64,000 bases of DNA from Streptomyces venezuelae (GTDB taxonomy: Bacteria; Actinomycetota; Actinomycetes; Streptomycetales; Streptomycetaceae). The translations under genes and the position numbers were made by a program. Each line of letters starts with the position of its first letter. Positions within the stretch are counted from its first letter, which is position 1. The DNA is taken from assembly GCF_008642355.1 (NCBI RefSeq), contig NZ_CP029193.1:310001-374000 (forward strand). Reading direction: 5' to 3'. Positions 52,812 to 62,700 of the stretch are shown here, in pieces. The notes under the pieces were generated by a model that saw only the letters and a list, made by a program, of their open reading frames with translations, was not told the DNA's origin and searched no databases.

Positions 52812-55800
52812 TTGACGGCGATACGCACCCCCCACCCCGTGTCCTCCTTCGGCCAGCAGCGCCTGTGGGCACTGGCACAGGCCGAGGGCTCCAACGCCGC
52901 GTACAACGAGCAGTTGGACTACCTCATCGAGGGCGACCTGGACCATGTGCTGCTCGCGCGGGCCCTCGACATCGTTGTCGCACGGCACGAGACGCTGCGT
53001 ACGCGGTTCGTCACGGTGGAGGGCGAGGCGCGACAGGACATCGGCCCGCCAGGGTCCGGGTTCGCGCTGCGTCGGGAGGATCTGTCCGGCCGCCCCGACA
53101 GCGGCGAACTCCTCGTCGCCCGGCAGCGCGAGGAGTGCGAGACTCCCTTCGATCTCGGTGCCGGTCCGCTCGCCCGCGGTCAGCTCCTCACGCTCGCGCC
53201 GGACCGGCACGCGCTCCTCCTGACGCTGCACCACTCCATTCTCGACGGACTTTCGGTGGGGCTCCTGCTGACGGAGGTCAGCACCGTCTACGCCGCCCTG
53301 CTGCGTGGCGAGCCGGACCCGCTGCCGCCGCTGCCCGCGCAGTTCGCCGACCATGCCGCGCGCCAGCACGCGTGGGTCGAGGGCGAGGAGGCCGCATCGC
53401 AGGCCGCGTACTGGCGGCAGCAGTTGGCGGACGCCCCCGCGCTGCTCGCGCTCCCGGCCGACCGGCCGCGCCCGCTGCTCCAGGACCACGCCGGTGGCCG
53501 CGTCCCGGTCCGCGTCTCCCGCGCGCTCGCGGAAAAGCTGGAGAGCGCGGCACGCGCACAGGACGCAACCCTGTTCACAGCCGTCCTCACGGGCTGGCAC
53601 ATCCTTCTGAGCCTGCTCTCCGGCGAGGCGGACACGGTCGTCGGCATTCCGGTCGCGGGCCGGCACCGGCCGGAGGACGAGCGTCTGATCGGCTTCTTCG
53701 CCAACTCCCTCGCGGTGCGAGCGGATCTGTCCGGCGACCCTACGGGTACCGAGGCGCTCCGACGGGTGCGCTCGGTACTGCGCGGGGCGCTCGACCACCA
53801 GGAGCTGCCCTTCGAACGGGTCGTGAACGCGGTGAACCCGAAGCGCAGTCTCTCCCACAGCCCGCTGTTCCAGACGATGTTCTCCTGGGGCATCACCTTC
53901 CGCGGCTGGCTGCGCCTGCCCGGGGCCCGGGTCGAGGCCATCGACATCCCGCACGCCCCCGCGAAGTTCGATCTCACGCTGATCCTGCACCGCGAGAACG
54001 GTGGCGTCGTCGGGCACCTGGACTACGCCCGTGCGCTGTTCGACCACGCCACGGTCGAGCGGTTCGTCCGCTACTTCACACGTGTGCTGGAGCAGTTGGC
54101 CCTGCATCCGGAGCGCGAGATCACCGCGTACGCGCTCCTCGACGCCGAGGAGCGCGCCGATCTCCTCGCGGAGGGGCGGGGGCGCGTCACGTCGGGGCCT
54201 GTCGTCGGGCCCGTCGAGCGCTTCGCCGAGCAGGTGCGTGTACGGCCGGATGAACCGGCGCTCGTCTGCGACGGTACGCGGCTGACGTACGCCGAACTGG
54301 ACCGGCGGGCCAACCGGCTCGCGCACGCCCTGCTGGCCCGGGGTGTGCGTCCCGGGCAGGTCGTCGGCCTGCACTGCGGACGCACGGCGGAGTTCGTCGT
54401 CGGCATGTGGGGCGTCCTGAAGGCCGGCGCCGCCTACCTGCCGCTGGACCCCGGGCAGCCCCACGGGCGGCTCCTGGCCATCGTCGAGGAGGCCGTGCCC
54501 GCCCTGGTGCTCGGCGATGTCGCGGACCCGCCGGGCCCCTGGACGCCGTTGACCGAGGTGGAGGCCGAGGGCAGCCATGACGACGCGCCCTCGCGGCTGC
54601 CCACGCCGTCGCAGGTCGCGTACGTCATCTACACGTCGGGGTCGACCGGACGCCCCAAGGGCGTGGCCGCCACCCACGGGAACATCGCCAACCTGCTGGA
54701 GAACTGGCTCGCCGCGTACGGCTCCCTGCCCGGCGAGCCCTCCTCGGCGTGGGCCAGCATCGGCTTCGACGCCTCCGTGCACGAACTGTTCCTTCCGCCG
54801 ACCACCGGCGGCGTACTGCACCTCGTGCCCGAGGAACGGCGGGGCGACCCCGAGGCGCTCCTCGACTGGATGAGGGAGCGCCGGATCGCGCACGCGTGGC
54901 TGCCCGCCTCGTACATCACCTGGATCGACGAGGACCCGGGCGCGCGTCTCGAAGGGCTGTCGCTCAAGCAACTGGCCACAGGTGCCGAGCCGTTGCCCGA
55001 GCGGGCACTGTGGCGGCTGCGCGAGGCCCTTCCCGGTCTGCGCGTCTGCTACGTCTACGGGCCGACCGAGACCACGGTCTACAGCATCACGCACAACGAC
55101 CCCCAGGACCTGGACCGGCGCTCCCCCATCGGACGGCCTGTCGACAACACCCGGATCTACCTCCTCGACCGGCGGGGCGAGTTGGTACCCCCTGGGGTGG
55201 TCGGCGAGGTGCACATCGGCGGGGCCGGCGTCACCCGGGGCTACCTCCACCGCCCCGACCTCACCGAGGAGCGGTTCCTCGCCGACCCGTTCGTACCCGG
55301 CGGCCGGATCTACCGCACGGGCGACCTGGCGCGCCGCCTGCCGGACGGCACCTACGAGTTCGTGGGACGCGCCGACGACCAGGTCAAGCTGCGCGGGTTC
55401 CGGATCGAGCCCGGCGAGGTCGCGGCGGCCCTGCGGGAGCTGCCCGGCGTTCAGGAGGCCGTCGTCCTCGCCGACCGGGACGAGGCCGGGGAACTGTGTC
55501 TGGTCGCGGGCATCGGACGGGGCGAGGCACCGGAGTCGACCCCCGCGCAATGGCGCGCCGCGCTCGCCGAGCGGCTGCCCGACTACATGATTCCGTCGCT
55601 CTTCGCCGAGTTCCCACGGCTGCCGCTGAACCGCAGCGGCAAGCTCGACCGCGGGGAGGTCCTCGAACGCGCCCGCGCGTCGCGGTCCGACCAGGTCAAC
55701 ACCCTGGCCCCACGCGACCGGCTCGAAATGGCGCTGTACCGGATCTGGCGCCGGGTGCTGCTGCACCGCGACATCGGCATCACCGACGACTTCTTCGCGG

Positions 55801-56768
55801 TGGGCGGTACCTCGCTGTCCGCGATCAAGGTGGCGCACCTGATCCGGGAGGAGTTCGGCCGGACCCTGCCGACCCGTGACGTCCTGCAGTACCCGACCAT
55901 CGAGCGGCTGGCTGCGCGGCTGCGCGGACAGACGCCGGTGACGCCCGACAACGGGCTCGTCGAGATCAGGGCGGGCCGGGGCGGACGGCGGGTGGTCTGC
56001 GTCCACCCGGCGGGCGGCACCGCTTTCTGCTATCTGCCGCTGGCCGGCGCCCTGCCCGACGGCATCCACGTACAGGGGGTCCAGGCCCGCGGCATCGACC
56101 CCGGTGAGGAGCCGTTGCGGTCGGTGGAGGAGATGGCGGAGCACTACCTGACGCTGCTGCGGCCTGAGCCGGGCGAACCTCTGGTGATCCTCGGCCTCTC
56201 CTTCGGCGGACTCGTCGCGCACGAGATGGGGCGACGGCTCGCGGACGCCGGGCACCGCGAGGTGTCCGTGGTGCTGCTCGACACGCACGGCACGGACGAC
56301 CCGGCGGAACGCGAACGGTTCGCGCCGGTCGACGCCGCCGAGTTCCGCGACAAGCTCGTCCGCTTCAACGGCATGTACCCCGGCATCGACGACGCCCAGA
56401 TCGACCGCTACTTCCGCATCTACAACCTCAACCGCGAAGCCGCCGGCGACTATGTGCCGGGGCCCTCGAAGGCCCCGATGCTCCTCGTACAGGCCGCGGA
56501 GACAGACGTCGGCGAGGGCGGCGACCCGGAGGCGGCGTGTGCGGCGCAGCGGAGGTTCTGGCAGGACCGTGCCGGTGCGGGGCTCACCGTGGAGGTGGTC
56601 GACGGGGGCCACTGGGACGTCCTGGAGGGTGACCGGATCCCGCTCATCGCGGGCCTGGTCGCCGAGCGGCTCACGTCGAACGGCGAGTGCCCGGCGCCCC
56701 CTGCCCCCACGAGTGCGACCACTGCTCCGACTGCTCCGACTGCTCCGACTGCTCCGACCGAGGACTGA
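52812..56768 (+). CDS. Non-ribosomal peptide synthetase, single module C-A-T-TE
   Basis: 1318 residues. C domain at about 1-440 (LHHSILDG, intact HHxxxDG). A domain at about 465-960: YTSGSTGRPKG (607), IGFDASVHELF, YGPTETT, YRTGDLARR, KLRGFRIEPGEV and NRSGKLDR. T domain with 4'-phosphopantetheine Ser1001 (GGTSLSAI). TE at about 1045-1290: GLSFGG with Ser1130, and His in GGHWDV. By-eye specificity code DAHWAGVVYK matches no substrate known to me. TTG start at 52812 with AAGGA 8 bp upstream. A thioesterase in the first gene implies it acts last in the assembly. The C-terminus ends in TAP repeats. Confidence 0.95.
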   Translation: MTAIRTPHPVSSFGQQRLWALAQAEGSNAAYNEQLDYLIEGDLDHVLLARALDIVVARHETLRTRFVTVEGEARQDIGPPGSGFALRREDLSGRPDSGELLVARQREECETPFDLGAGPLARGQLLTLAPDRHALLLTLHHSILDGLSVGLLLTEVSTVYAALLRGEPDPLPPLPAQFADHAARQHAWVEGEEAASQAAYWRQQLADAPALLALPADRPRPLLQDHAGGRVPVRVSRALAEKLESAARAQDATLFTAVLTGWHILLSLLSGEADTVVGIPVAGRHRPEDERLIGFFANSLAVRADLSGDPTGTEALRRVRSVLRGALDHQELPFERVVNAVNPKRSLSHSPLFQTMFSWGITFRGWLRLPGARVEAIDIPHAPAKFDLTLILHRENGGVVGHLDYARALFDHATVERFVRYFTRVLEQLALHPEREITAYALLDAEERADLLAEGRGRVTSGPVVGPVERFAEQVRVRPDEPALVCDGTRLTYAELDRRANRLAHALLARGVRPGQVVGLHCGRTAEFVVGMWGVLKAGAAYLPLDPGQPHGRLLAIVEEAVPALVLGDVADPPGPWTPLTEVEAEGSHDDAPSRLPTPSQVAYVIYTSGSTGRPKGVAATHGNIANLLENWLAAYGSLPGEPSSAWASIGFDASVHELFLPPTTGGVLHLVPEERRGDPEALLDWMRERRIAHAWLPASYITWIDEDPGARLEGLSLKQLATGAEPLPERALWRLREALPGLRVCYVYGPTETTVYSITHNDPQDLDRRSPIGRPVDNTRIYLLDRRGELVPPGVVGEVHIGGAGVTRGYLHRPDLTEERFLADPFVPGGRIYRTGDLARRLPDGTYEFVGRADDQVKLRGFRIEPGEVAAALRELPGVQEAVVLADRDEAGELCLVAGIGRGEAPESTPAQWRAALAERLPDYMIPSLFAEFPRLPLNRSGKLDRGEVLERARASRSDQVNTLAPRDRLEMALYRIWRRVLLHRDIGITDDFFAVGGTSLSAIKVAHLIREEFGRTLPTRDVLQYPTIERLAARLRGQTPVTPDNGLVEIRAGRGGRRVVCVHPAGGTAFCYLPLAGALPDGIHVQGVQARGIDPGEEPLRSVEEMAEHYLTLLRPEPGEPLVILGLSFGGLVAHEMGRRLADAGHREVSVVLLDTHGTDDPAERERFAPVDAAEFRDKLVRFNGMYPGIDDAQIDRYFRIYNLNREAAGDYVPGPSKAPMLLVQAAETDVGEGGDPEAACAAQRRFWQDRAGAGLTVEVVDGGHWDVLEGDRIPLIAGLVAERLTSNGECPAPPAPTSATTAPTAPTAPTAPTED
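56721..56756 (+). repeat. Four perfect 9-bp tandem repeats at the 3' end of the NRPS gene
   Basis: ACTGCTCCG repeated four times in frame, encoding a Thr-Ala-Pro tract just before the stop. It can change length by slippage without frameshift. The tract is outside all domains. Confidence 0.9.
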
Positions 56769-59700
56769 TGCGCACCTCATCCCGTTCCGCCGGCCTGGCC
56801 CGCGCGGTGTACGAACAGAGCCTCCGGACCCCCGCGGCCCCCGCCGTCGTCGACGGCGACCGCATCCTGAGCCATGCCACGGTCGACGCGTCGGCCGCCG
56901 CCGTGGCGGCCGGTCTGCGAGCCCGCGGGATCGGCTCCGGCGACGCGGTCGCCGTGGGACTCGCCCGGTCGTGGCAACTCGTCTGCGTCATGCTCGGCGT
57001 GCTGCGGCTAGGGGCCCGGGTCGTCCCGGCCGACCGGTTGAGCCCCGCCGACCGCGTCGGGCACATCCTCGACGACTCCGGTGCCCGGCTCCTGGTGCAC
57101 GACGGCACGTTCGGGCACGGCTTGCCGGACCGGGTCACCGCCGTCCTCGCGGACGCGTTGCTCGACGCACCGGTGCACACGACCGACGGCCCGCCGCCCG
57201 GCGCCCCCGCATCGGCCTCCTTCACCTTCTACACGTCGGGTACCACAGGACGTCCCAAGGGCGTGGAGGTGCGCGACGCGGGCATTCTGCGCCTGGCCGA
57301 CCCGGCGTTTCTCCCGGATTCGCGAGGCGCCCGCTTCGCCTGCCTGTCGAACCCCGCCTTCGACGCACTGAGCTTCGAGGTGTGGGTGCCGCTCCTGACC
57401 GGCGGCTGCTGCGTCATCCTGGCGGACGAGGACGTGCAGTCCCCGGGGCGTCTCGCCGCGGTGCTGCGACGGGAGCGCGTCCACACGGCGTTCGTCACCA
57501 CGGCACTGTTCAACGCCGTGGTGGACACGGAGCCCGGCTGCTTCTCCGGCCTCACCGAGCTGCTGGTCGGCGGCGAACAGCTCAACGCCCCGCTCATCCG
57601 GCGCTGGTACCGCCACAACGCCGCCCCCGGCAGCCGCACCCGGCTCCACAATGTCTACGGCCCCACTGAGTGCACGACGTTCGCACTGCACCACCCGATC
57701 CCGCGGGACTTCGACAGCTCCGTCGTCCCCCTGGGGCGGGCGCTGCCCGGGACCGGTGTGGCGCTGGTCGCGCCGGGCACCACGCAGCCGGCCGTGACCG
57801 GTCAGGACGCCGAACTGCTGCTGTCCGGGGCCGGGTTGGCAGCCGGGTACCGCAATCTCCCCGAGGAGACCGACCGCCGTTTCGTGACGCTGTCCGGTGA
57901 CGACGGCACCCCCACCGCGTACTACCGCACCGGCGACCTGGTGCGACGCTCGGCCGACGGCGACCTGACGTACGTCGGACGCGCCGACCGGCAGGTCAAG
58001 GTGCGCGGATTCCGGATCGAGCCCGGAGAGGTGGAGCGCCATGTCGCCGAGCACCCCGCCGTGCGGCAGGTGTATGTCTGCGCCCACCGCGACGGGCGGG
58101 GCGGCCCCGCGGAACTGGTCGCCTACCTCGTCGCCGAACCCACTTTGTCCTGGGACGAGTTCGAGGATCACGTGGCCGCGGGACTGCCCGGCTACATGCG
58201 CCCGCACCACCTCCACCGCGTCCCCGCCTTGCCGCTCACCGCCAACGGAAAGGTCGACGAGGCTTCGCTCCGTGCGAGCGCCGGAGCACCGTGGCGCCCC
58301 GAGGCGGCGAGCCGCCCGGCGCCCGCCGTCCTGGAACCCGCCGACGAACCGCTGCGCGTCGTCCTCGACCTCGCGGGCGAGATCCTGGGCGTGCCGGAGC
58401 CGCGTCCCGAGGACCGCTGGATCGCGTGCGGCGGCGACTCGCTGAAGGCTCTGCGCCTGCGCCACGAGATCCGGCGTCGGCTGGCGTGTGAGGTCCCCGC
58501 ACACCGCGTGCTGCGCGGCGATCTCGCCGATGTCGCGGACGCCGTACGCGAAGCCCTGCGCGACAGTGCGCCCGCCCTGCCGCACGCCACCGCGGCCGGG
58601 GCCCTGTCCGGTCCCGCCACCGGCGAACAGGAACGCCTCTGGTTCCTGCAGCAGCGGTCCCCGGACTCACGGGCCTACGACGTCCGGCTGGCCTTCGCCG
58701 TCGAGGGGCCGGTGCGCCAGGATGCCCTGCGTACGGCCCTCGCCGCGCTGGTCGCACGCCATCCGGCGCTGCGGACGGGTTTCGCGGCGACGGCCGAGGG
58801 GCTGTGGCAGCGGGTGGACGAGCCGTACGACCCCTGGACGGCTGCTCCCGCGGTCGGCGCGGATGTTCTTCGCAGGGACGCCTTCTTCGCCGTGCCGTTC
58901 GACCTCGCGGTACCGCGCATGCTGCGAGCCTGCTGGCTGCCGTCACCGGACGGCGGCACACTGCTGCTGCATCTGCATCACATCGCGGTGGACGGCTGGT
59001 CGGTCAACGTACTGCTGCGCGACCTGTCGGCCGGGTACGCGGCGGCCGTGGCGGGAGACCCGGTGCGGACCGGTTCCTCCGGGGTTCCCACGCCGCTCGA
59101 CTTCGCCGACTGGCAGCACAGTTGGCACGCGAGCAGCGCGTACGCGGCGCAGCGCCAGGAGCTGTCGGCTCTCCGCGCCGACGGCTCCGAGAATTCCAGC
59201 GGGGGGAATGGGGCGCTTCCACTGCCCCGGCCCGGCCGCGGCCCCGAGGGACGGCTGCTCTGCGACCCGCTCGACGCGGCCGACCGCGCCTCGCTGGACC
59301 GGCTCTGCGGCGACCTCGGACTGACTCGCTTCGAGTTGCTCTCCGGTGTCTACACCTGGGCGTTGTACGGCGTGACCGGCCTGACCGGGCTGCGCGTCGC
59401 CGCGCCGGTCGCCCACCGGCCCGTGCGGGAGTTCGCGGACAGTGTCGGCATGTTCGCCAACACCGTGCTGCTCCCGCTGTCCGTGGATCCGGGGGCGGCC
59501 GTGCGGGAGGAGGTGACGCGCACCGCCTCCGTCGTCCGCGCGGTGATGGAACGTCAGGACGTGGCCCTCACCGACGCGTTGACCGTCGGCCCGCACAACG
59601 CCGCGGACGAATCGCCGTTCGACTTCCTCCTCGTACTGGAGAACACCGACTACGACTCCCTCGCGCTGCCCGGCTGTGCCGCGCGTCCGCTGTGGCCCGT

Positions 59701-62700
59701 GCCCGCCGAGGCCAAGTGTCCGGTGACCCTCACCGTCGTGGAGCGCCTCGACGGTCTGGAGTGCCTCTGGGAGTACGCCGACGACCGCCTCGACGCCGAC
59801 CAGGCCGCCGCCCTGGCCCGCCTCTTCCGGGAAGGCCTCGCCGCCCTCTCCCGGAACCCGGACACCACACCGGCGGAGCTGGTCGGGCCCTACCGCGACG
59901 AGCTGCCCGAGTCCGGCCGGGGTGCCCCCGCCGAACCGACGTGGACCACGGTCGCCGAGGGTTTCGCACGCCAGGCAGCCCGGACCCCGGCCGCGCCGGC
60001 CCTGCGCACCGCGACGGACACCGTCGACTATGCGACGCTCGACCGGTACGCCGCGGCGCTCGCCACCGAACTGACCACGGCGCTGCGGCTGCCGGACGCG
60101 GACGAGCCCGGCCATGTCGCGCTGTTCCTCGAACCGTCCGTCGAGCACGTGGTCGCGCTCCTCGCGCTGGCCCGGCTGAACCTCACGGCCGTGCCGCTCG
60201 ACCCGTCCTACCCGCCGGCGCTCCTGCGGCAGGTGCTGGAGCAGACCGACCCGCTGTGCGTGCTCCTCCCACCGGGTGGGAGTGAGGCCTTCGACGGGCT
60301 GGAGGCCGGTGACGTACCGCGCACGTATGTCGCGCTGTCCGACGCCGCGGCTGACGGCGACGGACCGCCGCTTCCCGTGCACCGGGCCACACGCCCGCTG
60401 TACACCCTGTTCACCTCCGGCTCGACGGGCCGGCCCAAGGGCGTGCGGGTCTTCGACCGTACGTTGAGCAACCTGCTGCACTGGCAGGCCGGCCCCGGCG
60501 GTCTGGGTGCTCCCGCGCTGACCCAGCAGTTCTCCATGCTCTCCTTCGACGTCTCCTTCCAGGAGATCTTCGGCACCCTGTGCACCGGCGGCTGCCTGCG
60601 GATCGTCGATCCCGCCCTGCGCCGGGACGTCCCCGCGCTGCTGGACCAGTTGGAGTCGGAGGGCATCGAACGGCTCTTCCTGCCGTATGTGGCACTGCAG
60701 TTGCTCGCCGAGCATGCCGTGCACCTGGGCCGTTACCCGTCGCGCTTGCGTGACGTGGTGACGGCGGGCGAACAGCTGGTCTGCACCGATGCCGTCCGCG
60801 CGTGGTTCGCCGGTATGCCGGGCTCACGGCTGTTCAACCATTACGGGCCGACCGAGACGCATGTCGTCAGCGCCCTCTGCCTGGACGGCGACCCGGCCGA
60901 CTGGCCGGACCGTCCCGCGATCGGGCACGCGGTGTCCGGCGCGGTGCTGCGCGTCGTCGACGAGGCGGACCTTCCGGCGCCGCCCGGCTGCGTCGGCGAA
61001 CTGCTCATCGGAGGTGTCACCGACGAGCCCTGCTACCTGGGCGATACACCGCTGAACGAGGAGCGGTTCGTCCGGTTCCCCGGCGACGACGGGCTCTTCT
61101 ACCGCAGCGGCGACCGCGCACGGTTTGAGCACGACGGGCTGCTGCACTGCGTCGGCCGCGTGGACGACCAGATCAAGCTCAGTGGTCACCGGCTGGAACC
61201 GGGCCAGGTCGAGGCGGCGTTGCTGCGGCACGATTCCGTGGTCGCGGCGGTCGTCGCCGTCGACAGAGCCGCGCTGGTCGCCTGCCTGGAGTGCCGCGAC
61301 CCCGCGCCCACCGCGACGGAGTTGCGGGAACATCTCGCCGGGCTGCTCCCCGGACACGTCCGGGTCGAGCGTTTCCGGCTCCTGGAGCGGCTGCCGCGCA
61401 CGCCGAGCGGCAAGCTCGACCGGGAGGCCGCGCCCGGCGCGCCGGGGCGTGACCTGGCGGGCGCCACCGGCCGGGACTCCCAGGAGCCGTCCGCTCGGGA
61501 GGCGCGTCTGGCCGCCGTGTTCGAGGAAGTCACCGGGCTGCCCATCGCTCCCGACCAGACGTACTTCGCGGCAGGCGCGTCGAGCCTCGGTCTGATGCGC
61601 TTCCATCTGCGCTGCACCGCGGGGCTCGGGCTCCGCTTCGCCGTCGCCGACCTCTTCGAGCACGTCACGCCCAGGGAGTTGGCGGGGTTCCTCGACCGTT
61701 CGGAGCCGGAGACGGCCGCAGTGCCCGCGACCGCTGCACCGGCGGTGGACGGCCGCATAGCCGTCGTCGGCATGGCCGTCCGCGCGCCCGGCGCACCGGA
61801 CCTCGCGGCCTTCTGGGACCTGGCCGTCTCCGGGCGCAGCGGCATCGAGCACTTCGACGCGCCGGACGGCCTCGTCGGGGCGCGCAGCCAGCTGGACGGG
61901 CCGCTGGACTTCGATCCCGCCCGGTTCGGCATCAGCCGTCACGAGGCACGGCTGATGGACCCGCAGCAGCGCCAGTTGCTCATGACCTGCGTCGAGGCGC
62001 TCGCACACGCGGGCATCGCCGATCCCGGCGCTCCCGGCGCGCCGCGCACCGGCCTCATCGCGGGAGCGGGCGAGAACACCTACTTCCGGGCGATGCTCCG
62101 GGACACCGATCCCGCCACGCTGCCCGACGACTTCCAGCTGGCCCTCCACCACGAGAAGGACTTCCTCGCCACCAAGGTCGCCTTCCACCTCGGGCTGACC
62201 GGACCGGCGCTCGCCGGGCAGACCGCGTGCTCCAGTTCGCTGGTGGCGGTACACCTGGCCGCGTCCCTGCTGCGTCTGGGCGACGCCGACGTGATGCTGG
62301 CGGGCGGCGTACTCGTCGACCCGGAGCTGACCGACGGCTACCGCTACCGCCCGCAGCACATCTTCTCCCCCGACGGCCACTGCCGGCCCTTCAGCGACGA
62401 CGCGGGCGGCACCGTCGGGGGCAGCGGCGCCGGGGTGCTGGTGCTCAAGACGCTCGCCCGCGCGCGCCGCGACGGCGACACCGTCTACGCGGTGATCAGT
62501 GGCTCCGCGGTGAACAACGACGGTGCCGCCAAGCTCAGTTACAGCGCGCCGTCCCTGGCGGGGCAGCGCGAGGTGATCCGCAGCGCCCTCGCGCGCAGTG
62601 GCCGCACGGGCGCCGACGTGGCGTACGTCGAGGCGCACGGCACCGGCACGCGGCTCGGCGACCCGGTGGAGGCGGGAGCCCTGCGCCAGGCTCTCGGCGT

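Noticed and set aside
52331..52906. Minus-strand frames with several Cys before the NRPS gene
   Set aside because: They run into the NRPS coding region, lack codon bias and are disturbed by the large hairpin; treated as non-coding.
52791..56780. A 1329-codon open frame on the minus strand opposite the NRPS
   Set aside because: High-GC coding DNA keeps the complementary frame open; the translation has no domains, while the plus strand has every NRPS motif.
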